43,340 nt of DNA from an uncultured Pseudomonadota bacterium (GTDB taxonomy: Bacteria; Pseudomonadota; Gammaproteobacteria; Xanthomonadales; Ahniellaceae). Position 1 is the stretch's first letter. Every line of letters starts with the position of its first letter. Shown in pieces: positions 23,580 through 31,732 of the stretch. The translations under genes were made by a program, and so were the position numbers. The notes beneath the pieces are model-generated. The model saw nothing but the letters and a program-made list of their open reading frames with translations, was not told where the DNA came from and searched no databases. Location: positions 1-43,340 of the forward strand of contig CALKUS010000135.1 in assembly GCA_937996755.1 (NCBI GenBank). The letters run 5' to 3'.

Positions 23580-26219
23580 TCACCCCACGACGATGTTGAC
23601 GATCTTGCCGGGCACCACGATGGTCTTCTTCACCGCCTGGCCGGCGATGAACTTCTGCACGCCCGCGTCGGCGAGCGCCTGCGCGACGATGCTGTCCTTG
23701 TCGGCGCTCGTTGCCACGTCGATCGTGCCGCGCAGCTTGCCGTTGACCTGCACCGCGAGCGTCAGCGAATCCTTTTCGAGCGCAGCGGGGTCGGCCTTCG
23801 GGAACGCGACGTCCTCGACCAGCGTCTCGCCGTGGCCGAGCGCCTGGCGCAACGCGTGCGCGAGGTGCGGCGTGATCGGGTTCAGCAGCAGCACGACGGC
23901 CTCGAGCGCCTCCTGGCGCAGCGCGCGCGCATTCGCCGCATCGCCTTCCAGCTTGCCGAGCGCGTTCATGAGCTCCATCACGGCGGCGATCGCCGTGTTG
24001 AACGTGTAGCGGCGCGCGTAGTCGTCGCCGACCTTGGCGATCGTTTCGTGCAGTTTTCGCCTCAGGCTCTTCTGCGCTGCATCGAGCGTCGCCACGTCGA
24101 GCGCCGGCGGTTTGCCGCCCGTCACGTGCGCATGGACTTCGCGCCACAGCTTGCGCACGAAGCGCGCCATGCCCTCGACGCCGTTCTCGCTCCACTCGAG
24201 CGACATCTCGGGCGGCGACGCAAACATCGAGTACAGCCGCACGGTGTCCGCGCCGTACTTGTCCACCAGCACCTGCGGATCGACGCCGTTGTTCTTCGAC
24301 TTCGACATCTTCTCGGTGGCGCCGATCGCGACCGGCTGGCCGTCGCTGCGCAGCTTCGCGCCGACCACCTTGCCGCGCTCGTCCGTCTCGACGATCACGT
24401 CGGCCGGGTTGATCCACTCGCGCTCGATCACGGTTTTCGTGGACTGCGGCGCATCGCCCTGACGAGGCTCTTGGACCTCAACCTCTTTTTCGCGATAGAA
24501 CGTTTCCGCGACGACCATGCCCTGGCACAGCAGGCGCGTCGCGGGCTCGTCGCTCTGCACGAGGCCTTCGTCGCGCATCAGCTTGTGGAAGAAGCGGAAG
24601 TACAGCAGGTGCAGGATCGCGTGCTCGATGCCGCCGATGTACTGGTCGACCGGCAGCCAGTGGTTCGCGCGCTCGTCGACGAGGCCCGTCGCGCCCGGCG
24701 ACGTGTAGCGCGCGTAGTACCAGCTCGATTCCATGAACGTGTCGAACGTGTCGGTCTCGCGCTCGGCCGCGCCGCCGCATTGCGGGCACGTGGTCCTGCG
24801 CCACTCGGGGTCGGCCTTGATCGGCGAGCCCGTGCCCATGAACTGCACGTCCTCGGGAAGCACGACGGGGAGCTGGTCTTCCGGCACCGGCACCGCGTCG
24901 CACTTCGCGCAGTAGATGACGGGAATCGGGCAGCCCCAGTAGCGCTGGCGCGAGACGCCCCAGTCGCGCAGGCGGAAGTTCACCTTGCGGCGACCGGTGC
25001 CCGCCACTTCGAACAGCGCCGCGATCGCGTCGAACGCGCCGCGGAAATCGAGGTTGTCGAAGCGGCCGGAGTTCACGAGCACGCCGTGCTCGACGTACGC
25101 GGCCTTCGTGACGTCGATCGCGCTGCCGTCGGCCGGCTTCACCACCTGCTTGATCGGCAGCCCGTACTTCGTCGCGAATTCGTGGTCGCGCTCGTCGTGC
25201 GCGGGAACGGCCATCACGGCGCCCGTGCCGTAGCCCATCAGCACGAAGTTCGCGACCCACACGGGCACCTTGTCGCCCGTGACCGGATGGATGGCGTCGA
25301 TGCCCGTCGCCATGCCGCGCTTCTCGGCCGTCTCGATCGCCGCTTCGGCGACCGCGGCGTGGCGGCATTCGGCGATGAACGCCGCGAGCGCGGGGTTCGA
25401 CTGTGCCGCGCGCTGCGCGAGCGGATGCTCCGCCGCGACGGCGACGTAGGTCGCGCCGAGCAGCGTGTCGGGTCGAGTGGTGTAGACAGTGAGAGGATCG
25501 CCTCCGCCCGCGACCGGGAACTCGAGCTCGAGGCCCTCCGAGCGCCCGATCCAGTTGCGCTGCATCGTCTTGACCGCGTCGGGCCAGCCGTCCAGCGTGT
25601 CGAGGCCGTCCAGCAGTTCCTGCGCGTACGCCGTGATCTTCAGGAACCACTGCGGGATCTCGCGGCGCTCGACGAGCGCTCCCGAGCGCCAGCCGCGGCC
25701 GTCGATCACCTGCTCGTTCGCGAGCACGGTCTGGTCGACGGGATCCCAGTTCACCACGGAGTTCTTGCGGTACACGAGCCCCTTGCGCAGCAACCGCGTG
25801 AACATCAGCTGTTCCCAGCGGTAGTACTCGGGACGGCACGTCGTGACTTCGCGCGACCAGTCGTAGGCGAAACCGAGCTGGCGCAGCTGCGTGCGCATGT
25901 GCTCGATGTTCGCGTACGTCCACTTCGCGGGCGCGGTGTTGTTCCTGATCGCGGCGTTCTCGGCCGGCAGGCCGAACGCGTCCCAGCCCATCGGCTGCAG
26001 CACGTTCTTCCCCTGCATGCGCTGGAAGCGGCTGATCACGTCGCCGATCGTGTAGTTGCGCACGTGGCCCATGTGCAGCGCACCGGACGGGTACGGCAGC
26101 ATGGACAGGCAGTAGTACTTCGGGCGCGACGAGTCCTCGCGCACCTCGAACGAGCGGTGGCGCTGCCAATAGGCCTGCGCGGCGGCTTCCACCGCCTTCG
26201 GGTCGTACTGTTCCTGCAT
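23580..26219 (-). CDS. leuS: Leucyl-tRNA synthetase
   Basis: 879 residues, normal length. It charges tRNA-Leu in the cytoplasm. The HIGH-type motif is in YPSGALHMGHVRNYTIGDV (about residues 43-61) and KMSKS in ATEKMSKSKNNGVDP (about 634-648). The CP1 editing domain lies between (LEFPVAGGGDPLTVYTTRPD), and a zinc-type CAKCDAVPVPEDQLP and CPQCGG pair is present. It has an insertion around EVQEPRQGDAPQSTKTVIE, a variable surface segment. ATG 26219. It heads the leuS-lptE-holA-nadD run. Confidence 0.98.
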   Translation of the reverse strand: MQEQYDPKAVEAAAQAYWQRHRSFEVREDSSRPKYYCLSMLPYPSGALHMGHVRNYTIGDVISRFQRMQGKNVLQPMGWDAFGLPAENAAIRNNTAPAKWTYANIEHMRTQLRQLGFAYDWSREVTTCRPEYYRWEQLMFTRLLRKGLVYRKNSVVNWDPVDQTVLANEQVIDGRGWRSGALVERREIPQWFLKITAYAQELLDGLDTLDGWPDAVKTMQRNWIGRSEGLELEFPVAGGGDPLTVYTTRPDTLLGATYVAVAAEHPLAQRAAQSNPALAAFIAECRHAAVAEAAIETAEKRGMATGIDAIHPVTGDKVPVWVANFVLMGYGTGAVMAVPAHDERDHEFATKYGLPIKQVVKPADGSAIDVTKAAYVEHGVLVNSGRFDNLDFRGAFDAIAALFEVAGTGRRKVNFRLRDWGVSRQRYWGCPIPVIYCAKCDAVPVPEDQLPVVLPEDVQFMGTGSPIKADPEWRRTTCPQCGGAAERETDTFDTFMESSWYYARYTSPGATGLVDERANHWLPVDQYIGGIEHAILHLLYFRFFHKLMRDEGLVQSDEPATRLLCQGMVVAETFYREKEVEVQEPRQGDAPQSTKTVIEREWINPADVIVETDERGKVVGAKLRSDGQPVAIGATEKMSKSKNNGVDPQVLVDKYGADTVRLYSMFASPPEMSLEWSENGVEGMARFVRKLWREVHAHVTGGKPPALDVATLDAAQKSLRRKLHETIAKVGDDYARRYTFNTAIAAVMELMNALGKLEGDAANARALRQEALEAVVLLLNPITPHLAHALRQALGHGETLVEDVAFPKADPAALEKDSLTLAVQVNGKLRGTIDVATSADKDSIVAQALADAGVQKFIAGQAVKKTIVVPGKIVNIVVG

Positions 26220-26297
26220 GGCGCAACGGGGATGGAACGGAATTCCCCGGAGCCTACCGCAGCGCAGCAGAGGCGTCACTCGCCGGCGTCGCTGCCC

Positions 26298-26303
26298 TAT
26301 GAT
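26298..26303 (+). promoter_or_regulatory. Possible -10 box of the amidohydrolase gene
   Basis: TATGAT, 34 bp before the ATG at 26337, in the gap between divergent leuS and the amidohydrolase. The -35 region (about 26275-26280) is weak. Confidence 0.35.
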
Positions 26304-26336
26304 CGGGCGCTCTTTTCGTCCGAGCCCGACCCGACC

Positions 26337-27653
26337 ATGACCCCGATCCGGACCGCCCTCGCCGCGCTGCTCGCAGCCGCCCTGCCCGCCGCCGCGCAGG
26401 CGCCCGCCGCGCCCGCGCCGCTGGTGCTGCATTGCGCGGACTACGTCGACGTCGTCGCCGGCAAGCGCATGGGCGAGACGAGCATCGTGATCGACGGGGA
26501 AACGGTGCGCAGCGTCCAGCCGGGCCGCGCGGACGTGCCCGGCGCACGCGTGGTCGAGCTTCCCGACCACACCTGCCTGCCGGGCCTGGTCGACATGCAC
26601 GTGCACCTCACGTCGCAGAACAGCCCGAAGAGCTACGAGGAGGGCTTCCGCCTGAATCCGGCCGATTACGCGCTGCGCGGCGCGCTGTACGCGCGACGCA
26701 CGCTGATGGCCGGCTTCACGACCGTGCGCAACCTCGGCGACGAGGGCAACTCGTCGATCGCGCTGCGCAACGCGATCAACGGCGGCTACGTGCCCGGCCC
26801 GCGCATCTTCAGCGCCGGCAAGGCGATCGCGACCACCGGCGGTCACGCCGACCCGAGCAACGGCCGCAACTGGGACACGATCGGCGACCCCGGCCCGAAG
26901 GAAGGGGTCGTGAACGGCCCGCTCGAGGCGCGCAAGGCCGTGCGCCAGCGCTACAAGGACGGCGCCGACGTCATCAAGATCACCGCGACCGGCGGCGTGC
27001 TGAGCTACGCGAAGAACGGCCAGAACCCGCAGTTCGAGCTCGACGAGGTGCAGGCGATCACCGAGGTCGCGCACGACTACGGCTTCAAGGTGGCAGCACA
27101 TGCGCACGGCGACGAAGGCATCCGCCGCGCCGTCGAGGGTGGCGTCGACTCGATCGAGCACGGCACGTTCATGACGGCCGACACCATCGAGCTCATGAAG
27201 AAGCACGGCACGTGGTACGTGCCGACGCTGATGGCCGGCGCGTTCGTCGCCGAGAAGGCGAAGACGCCCGGCTACTTCCCCGAGATCGTGCGCCCGAAGG
27301 CGCAGGCGATCGGCCCGCAGATCCAGGCGACGCTGGGCCGCGCGTACAAGGCCGGCGTGAAGATCGCGTTCGGCACCGACTCGGGCGTGTCCGCGCACGG
27401 CGACAACGCCGGCGAGTTCGCGCTGCTCGTCGCGGCCGGCATGCCGCCGATCGAGGCGTTGCGCGCCGCCACGCGCAACGCGGCCGAGCTGCTCGGCGAA
27501 TCCGAACGCCTCGGCACGCTCGCGCCGGGCAAGCTCGCGGACGTGGTCGCCGTGCCGGGCGATCCGTTGACCGACATCTCGGTCATGACGAAGGTGGACT
27601 TCGTGGTGAAGGGCGGCGTGGTGGTGCGGAACGGCGAGGTTCCGGCGTTCTGA
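26337..27653 (+). CDS. Exported metal-dependent amidohydrolase (imidazolonepropionase/Xaa-Pro dipeptidase-like)
   Basis: 438 residues. A signal peptide (MTPIRTALAALLAAALPAAA, cut near AQA) is followed by the amidohydrolase fold. Metal ligands are visible: MHVHL (His88, His90), a probable carboxylated lysine in ADVIKITATGG (Lys214), histidines in KVAAHAHGDEG and SIEHGTFM, and the aspartate in IAFGTDSG. The composite resembles the exported Xaa-Pro dipeptidase/Sgx9260 group that acts on N-acyl or dipeptide substrates. The exact substrate cannot be read from sequence. It is divergent from leuS and monocistronic in appearance; the class II palindrome follows its stop. Confidence 0.9.
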   Translation: MTPIRTALAALLAAALPAAAQAPAAPAPLVLHCADYVDVVAGKRMGETSIVIDGETVRSVQPGRADVPGARVVELPDHTCLPGLVDMHVHLTSQNSPKSYEEGFRLNPADYALRGALYARRTLMAGFTTVRNLGDEGNSSIALRNAINGGYVPGPRIFSAGKAIATTGGHADPSNGRNWDTIGDPGPKEGVVNGPLEARKAVRQRYKDGADVIKITATGGVLSYAKNGQNPQFELDEVQAITEVAHDYGFKVAAHAHGDEGIRRAVEGGVDSIEHGTFMTADTIELMKKHGTWYVPTLMAGAFVAEKAKTPGYFPEIVRPKAQAIGPQIQATLGRAYKAGVKIAFGTDSGVSAHGDNAGEFALLVAAGMPPIEALRAATRNAAELLGESERLGTLAPGKLADVVAVPGDPLTDISVMTKVDFVVKGGVVVRNGEVPAF

Positions 27654-27655
27654 TC

Positions 27656-27762
27656 GAGAGCGGAAAGCGGGGGGCGGGGAGCGGCAAAGGCAGGCATCGC
27701 GATCCGAGCGCCGCACCCTGCTCTTGCCGCTCCCCGCTATCCGCTCCCGCTCCCGAGAACCT
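27656..27762. repeat. Class II palindrome, second copy
   Basis: The left arm is built of AGCGGAA, AGCGGGG and AGCGGCA units. The right arm (27718-27762) carries CTGCTCTTGCCGCTCCCCGC, the inverse of the block in the copy at 22858. The core is unrelated. It occupies the space between the amidohydrolase and the thioredoxin-like gene. Confidence 0.72.
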
Positions 27763-27798
27763 TGAGTTCGAGCCTCAGTGCCACAACGTCCGAACCCC

Positions 27799-28668
27799 AT
27801 GAACATCCTCGACAAGCATCAGTTCGTTTTCGAAGTCACCCAGGCCGATTTCGAGGAGAAGGTCCTCGCGGCATCGATGCAGGTGCCCGTGCTGATCGAT
27901 TTCTGGGCGCCGTGGTGCGGTCCGTGCAAGCAGCTCGGGCCGGTGCTCGAGAAGCTGGTCGCCGAGCTCGGCGGGCGCGTGCTGCTCGCGAAGGTGAACA
28001 CGGACGAGGACATGCAACTGCCCGCGCTGTTCGGCGTGCGCTCGCTGCCGACCGTACTGCTCGTGCGCGACGGCCGGCCGATCGACGGCTTCGTCGGCGC
28101 GCAGCCCGAGTCCGCGATCCGCGCGCTGCTCGCGCCGCACCTCGAGGGCGTCGAGCCGATGGCCGACGAGGCCGAGCCGGCGCCGGCGGCGGAGCTCAGG
28201 CCCGAGGAGGAGCTGGCCGACGCGCGCGCCGCGGTCGCCGCGACGCCCGACAAGCCCGAGCTCAAGCTCGACCTGATCCGCGCGCTCGTGCGCGCCGGCG
28301 CGAGCGACGAGGCGGAGCGCGAGCTCGATGCGTTGCCCGCGAACCTCGCGACATCGGACGTCGCGCGCAAGGCGCGCTCGCAGCTCGGATTCGCACGCGT
28401 GCTCGCAGGCGCGCCATCCATGAAGCAGCTGAGCGAGCGCGTCGCCGCCGATGCGGGCGACCTCCGCGCGCGCCACCAGCTCGGCACGCGCCTGCTGCTC
28501 GACGGCGAAGCGGAGAACGCGCTCGAGCAGTTCTACGAGATCATGCGGCGCGATCGCGCGTTCGACGAAGACCTCGGGCGCAAGGCACTCATCGCCGCGT
28601 TCGACATCGTCGAGGATGCGGATCTCGTGTCGCGTACGCGGCGGCGGATGGCGTCACTGTTGTTCTAG
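27799..28668 (+). CDS. cnoX: CnoX/YbbN-type thioredoxin-TPR protein
   Basis: 289 residues. The N-terminal thioredoxin domain (about residues 10-115) has an intact FWAPWCGPCKQLGP active site (Cys40, Cys43) and SLPTVLLVRDG. The C-terminal ~150 residues are helical repeats typical of YbbN (LKLDLIRALVRAGASDEAER, LRARHQLGTRLLLDGEAENA). CnoX is a holdase that hands clients to GroEL and DnaK; unlike E. coli CnoX, this one keeps both redox cysteines, so it may also act as an oxidoreductase. ATG 27799 was preferred over a start seven codons upstream because it matches the usual MNILD-type N-terminus. Confidence 0.92.
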   Translation: MNILDKHQFVFEVTQADFEEKVLAASMQVPVLIDFWAPWCGPCKQLGPVLEKLVAELGGRVLLAKVNTDEDMQLPALFGVRSLPTVLLVRDGRPIDGFVGAQPESAIRALLAPHLEGVEPMADEAEPAPAAELRPEEELADARAAVAATPDKPELKLDLIRALVRAGASDEAERELDALPANLATSDVARKARSQLGFARVLAGAPSMKQLSERVAADAGDLRARHQLGTRLLLDGEAENALEQFYEIMRRDRAFDEDLGRKALIAAFDIVEDADLVSRTRRRMASLLF

Positions 28669-28713
28669 AGGAGCCGGCGGCGGAGCGCGGCGTGCTCCGC
28701 GTCTGCCTGCCGT

Positions 28714-29244
28714 TCAAGCGCCGAACCCCCCGACGATGCGCAGCGCGAGCGCGCACACCTGCTCCACCGGCTTCGCCGCATCGACGACCACAACGCGCGC
28801 ATCGGGCTGCTGCAACCGCTGCAGCACTTCGTCGACGAGCGCCGGCTTGCGGTCGCCCGCGACGTGCGGATGCCCAGCTGCGAGGTCGCGCGCGATACGT
28901 GCGCGCGCGACGTCAGGCGGCACCTCCAGCCAGATCGGGAGCAGGCGCGCGTTGAACGGTTCGACGGTGCGCGCGACGCGCTCCAGGTCGCGGCGGCGCG
29001 AGAACGTCATGCCGTCGATCACGCTCGAATGCCCCAGCGCGCAGTTCACCTCGAGTGCGTGCAGGAGGCTGCGGAACGCGGCGCGCTTCTCGAGCACGGA
29101 ATAATCGCAGCGCGGGAACAGCGCGGCGCGGATCTCGTCGCGATCGACGCGGCGCAGGCCCAGATTCGTGGCGAGGTGGCCGGAAACCGTGCTCTTGCCG
29201 GCGCCCGGCAGGCCCATGAGCGCGACGACCGTCAATCGCGCCAT
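28714..29244 (-). CDS. Small P-loop kinase-like ATPase (AAA_33/adenylylsulfate-kinase-like)
   Basis: 176 residues from ATG 29244; a GTG at 29340 would extend it by 32 residues without family features. The Walker A motif is LMGLPGAGKSTVSGHLA at the N-terminus, followed by RRVDRDEIRAALFPRCDYSV and the substrate-lid style SVIDGMTFSRRRDLERVAR. This is the pattern of zeta-toxin/gluconate-kinase-like small-molecule or nucleic-acid kinases. A polynucleotide-kinase role is possible but not supported by specific residues. It is convergent with the thioredoxin gene and divergent from the Ser/Thr kinase. Confidence 0.82.
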   Translation of the reverse strand: MARLTVVALMGLPGAGKSTVSGHLATNLGLRRVDRDEIRAALFPRCDYSVLEKRAAFRSLLHALEVNCALGHSSVIDGMTFSRRRDLERVARTVEPFNARLLPIWLEVPPDVARARIARDLAAGHPHVAGDRKPALVDEVLQRLQQPDARVVVVDAAKPVEQVCALALRIVGGFGA

Positions 29245-29383
29245 GACCAGGTTCGCGGCCTTCTGCGCCACGTTCGGCGCGTCGCTCGTGGTCGTCACCT
29301 TCCTTGACTCCCCTGGCACGCGCGTCGTGCGCCAAAGCACGATGTGCGCAGGGGTCGTAGACTAACATCGCGCGTCCGCCGCC

Positions 29384-31579
29384 ATGCGCCACGCCATGAC
29401 CCTGCCCATCACCGACACGTTCAGCACGCGCATCCCGGAGATCCCGGGCTACCGCGTCGTGCGCCGTCTCGGCGAAGGCGGCATGGCCGAGATCTACCTC
29501 GCGATCCAGCTGTCGCTGCAGCGCCAGGTGGCGCTGAAGGTGCTCGCGTACGAGCACTCGGTGTCGGAGGAGCTGGCCGAACGCTTCGAGCGCGAGGCGC
29601 GCACCATCGCGCGCCTGGATCATCCGCACATCGTCGCGATCCACGAGGTCGGGCGCACGCGCGGCGGTTTGCTGTACTACACGATGCCGTACCTGCCGAA
29701 CGGCGACCTCGCGCATCGCGACCTGCGCACGAAGCCGACCGAGGTCGCGCGCGTCGTGCGCTCGGTCGCGCAGGCGCTCGCCTACGCGCACGCGCAGCAC
29801 GTCGTGCATCGCGACGTGAAGCCCGAGAACATCCTGTTCGACAAGACCGACCGGCCGCTGCTGGCCGACTTCGGCATCGCGCTCACGCGCGACGAGAGCC
29901 ATCGCGTGACGAATCCCGGGCGCACGCTCGGATCGTCGGGCTACATGAGCCCGGAACAGTCGCGCGGGCAGGAGCTCGACGGCCGTGCCGATCTCTACAG
30001 CGTCGGCGTGGTCGCCTACGAAATGCTCGTGGGCGAACTGCCTTACGCCGGCGCGGACGCGCTCGCGATGGCGATCGCGCACATGCAGGACCCGCTGCCG
30101 CGTCTGCCCGCGGCGCACCGCGCATGGCAGCCGTTCATCGACCGCGCGCTCGCGAAATCGCTGAACGACCGCTTCCAGTCGGCGGAAGAATTGCTGCAGG
30201 CGCTCGACGAGGTCGATCGCCGCCTCGTGCCGAATCCGGCGGACGCGGACGCGCATGCGCCGCGCCGGGGCGTGCGCGGCTCGCTGCTCGCGGCGTTCGG
30301 CCTGGTCGCCGCGCTGGCCGCGATCGTCGTCGTCGGCGGGCTCGGCCCGTTCGCGCCGCGGTCCGCCGACGAAGCGGCGCCGGTCGCATCGCCGCCCGGC
30401 CCCGCGGTGACGGCCGTGACGGTGTCCGACATGGACGAATGGCTCGCACAGGCGTATGGCGCGCTCGGCGAGAACCGCCTCGTCGCGGTGGACGGCAAGG
30501 ACGCCGCCACGCCGATCCTGAGGCTGCTCGGCGTGCAGCCGACGAATCCCGAAGCCCTGCAGGCGCTCGACAAGCTCGCCGACGCGCTCGCGAAGCAGGC
30601 CGAGCGCGCGCTCGCGGCGAATGCCGGCGATCGCGCCGCCGCCGCGTGGGATGCCGCGAAGCAGGTTCGCGAGCGCGGCGGTGCGCCGGCGGAACCGGCC
30701 TGGAAGGCTTTCGGCACGCGCTATCGCAGTGCGTTGCTTGCCGCGCTCGAGCGCGCCGCGGCACGCGGCGACGTGACGGCGGCCGCGCCGCTCGCGCCGG
30801 CGCTCGCGCGCGTGCCGGACGACTCGCGCATCGCGACCGCGTCGACGCGGCTCGGGCAGATGCGCCGCGCCGGCGAATCGCTGCGCGACGCGAGCGGCCC
30901 CGCGCTCGTCGTCGTGCCGAAGGCGGTCGGCGGCAGCACCGTCGCGAACGAGTTCGCGATCGCGGTCGACGAAGTGACGAAATCCGAGTACGCCGCGTTC
31001 GCGCGCGACACGAACCGCGCGGCGGGCAAGTGCCGCGACGTGGGTGCGCTCGCGCTGCTGCGCAAGCGCGACTGGCGCGAGCCCGGCTTCGCGCAGGCGA
31101 ACGACGAGCCGGTCGTCTGCGTGACGGTGGACGACGCGCGGGCGTATGCGCAGTGGCTGTCGCGGCGCACCGGCCAGCGCTATCGCCTGCCGACGCGCGC
31201 CGAATGGCGGCACGTGGCGGCGAGCGTCGGCGGCGGCGACACGTGCCGGCTCGGCAACGTGCTCGACGCGAGCACGGCCGGCGGCATCGACGTCGTCGAC
31301 CGCCACGGCTGCGACGACGGCCGTTCGCACACGGCCGCCGTCGGCCGTTACGCCGCGAGCGCGCTCGGCGTGCACGACCTCGTCGGCAACGTCGCCGAGT
31401 GGACGTCGGACTGCAAGCCGTCCGGTTGCACCGTCGCCGGCAGCTCGTGGCGCGACGGTGCGAAGACCGCATTGCTGCCGCAGCGCGAGCGCGACGCCGC
31501 GCTCGGCGCGCCGTGGATCGGCTTCCGCGTCGTGCGCGATCTCGAGCCCACCACACCCGTCGCCGCCGCCGCGCAGTAG
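29384..31579 (+). CDS. Membrane Ser/Thr protein kinase fused to an FGE-sulfatase-type domain
   Basis: 731 residues. A PknB-type kinase domain (about 23-285) has the glycine loop RRLGEGGMAEIYLA, Lys52 (VALKVL), the catalytic HRDVKPEN (Asp144) and DFG (162-164), so it should be active. One membrane helix follows (about 300-322, AAFGLVAALAAIVVVGGLGP). The outer part has a helical stretch and ends in a formylglycine-generating-enzyme-like domain (YRLPTRAEWRHVAASVGGGD, VGNVAEWTSDC, WIGFRVVRD). After GSSW there is no CxxxxC pair, so FGE catalysis is not expected; the domain is probably a sensor. Starts at 29384 or 29396 are both possible. Confidence 0.92.
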   Translation: MRHAMTLPITDTFSTRIPEIPGYRVVRRLGEGGMAEIYLAIQLSLQRQVALKVLAYEHSVSEELAERFEREARTIARLDHPHIVAIHEVGRTRGGLLYYTMPYLPNGDLAHRDLRTKPTEVARVVRSVAQALAYAHAQHVVHRDVKPENILFDKTDRPLLADFGIALTRDESHRVTNPGRTLGSSGYMSPEQSRGQELDGRADLYSVGVVAYEMLVGELPYAGADALAMAIAHMQDPLPRLPAAHRAWQPFIDRALAKSLNDRFQSAEELLQALDEVDRRLVPNPADADAHAPRRGVRGSLLAAFGLVAALAAIVVVGGLGPFAPRSADEAAPVASPPGPAVTAVTVSDMDEWLAQAYGALGENRLVAVDGKDAATPILRLLGVQPTNPEALQALDKLADALAKQAERALAANAGDRAAAAWDAAKQVRERGGAPAEPAWKAFGTRYRSALLAALERAAARGDVTAAAPLAPALARVPDDSRIATASTRLGQMRRAGESLRDASGPALVVVPKAVGGSTVANEFAIAVDEVTKSEYAAFARDTNRAAGKCRDVGALALLRKRDWREPGFAQANDEPVVCVTVDDARAYAQWLSRRTGQRYRLPTRAEWRHVAASVGGGDTCRLGNVLDASTAGGIDVVDRHGCDDGRSHTAAVGRYAASALGVHDLVGNVAEWTSDCKPSGCTVAGSSWRDGAKTALLPQRERDAALGAPWIGFRVVRDLEPTTPVAAAAQ

Positions 31580-31590
31580 CCGTCGCTGTT

Positions 31591-31732
31591 GGAGCCCCCC
31601 TTGAGTCAGGGGGGGCGGCCGATCGCTCGGCGATCGGCCAGGGGTTGTGGAGACAGCCTGCGTCGATCCGGTCGCGAAGCGATCGGATCGAATCTCGCAC
31701 CGTCCCTGACGCTGCGCGTCAGGGACGGTGCG
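31591..31732. repeat. Run of four hairpins between convergent genes
   Basis: In order: CCCCCC..GGGGGG (31595-31615); GGCCGATCGC-TCG-GCGATCGGCC (31617-31639); GATCCGGTCGC-GAA-GCGATCGGATC (31665-31689, one G-T); and a perfect 16-bp stem CGCACCGTCCCTGACG with its inverse (31696-31732) around CTGCG. The last one includes the final codons and TGA stop (31719-31721) of the propeller gene. No T-tract follows any of them on either strand. Confidence 0.7.

Noticed and set aside
22858..27762. CRISPR-like short repeats
   Set aside because: Repeat units are 6-7 bp without spacers, arranged as inverted arms; no cas genes are present.
28669..28713. Hairpin CGGAGC/GCTCCG between cnoX and the kinase gene as terminator
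   Set aside because: Only 6 bp and no T-tract on either strand.
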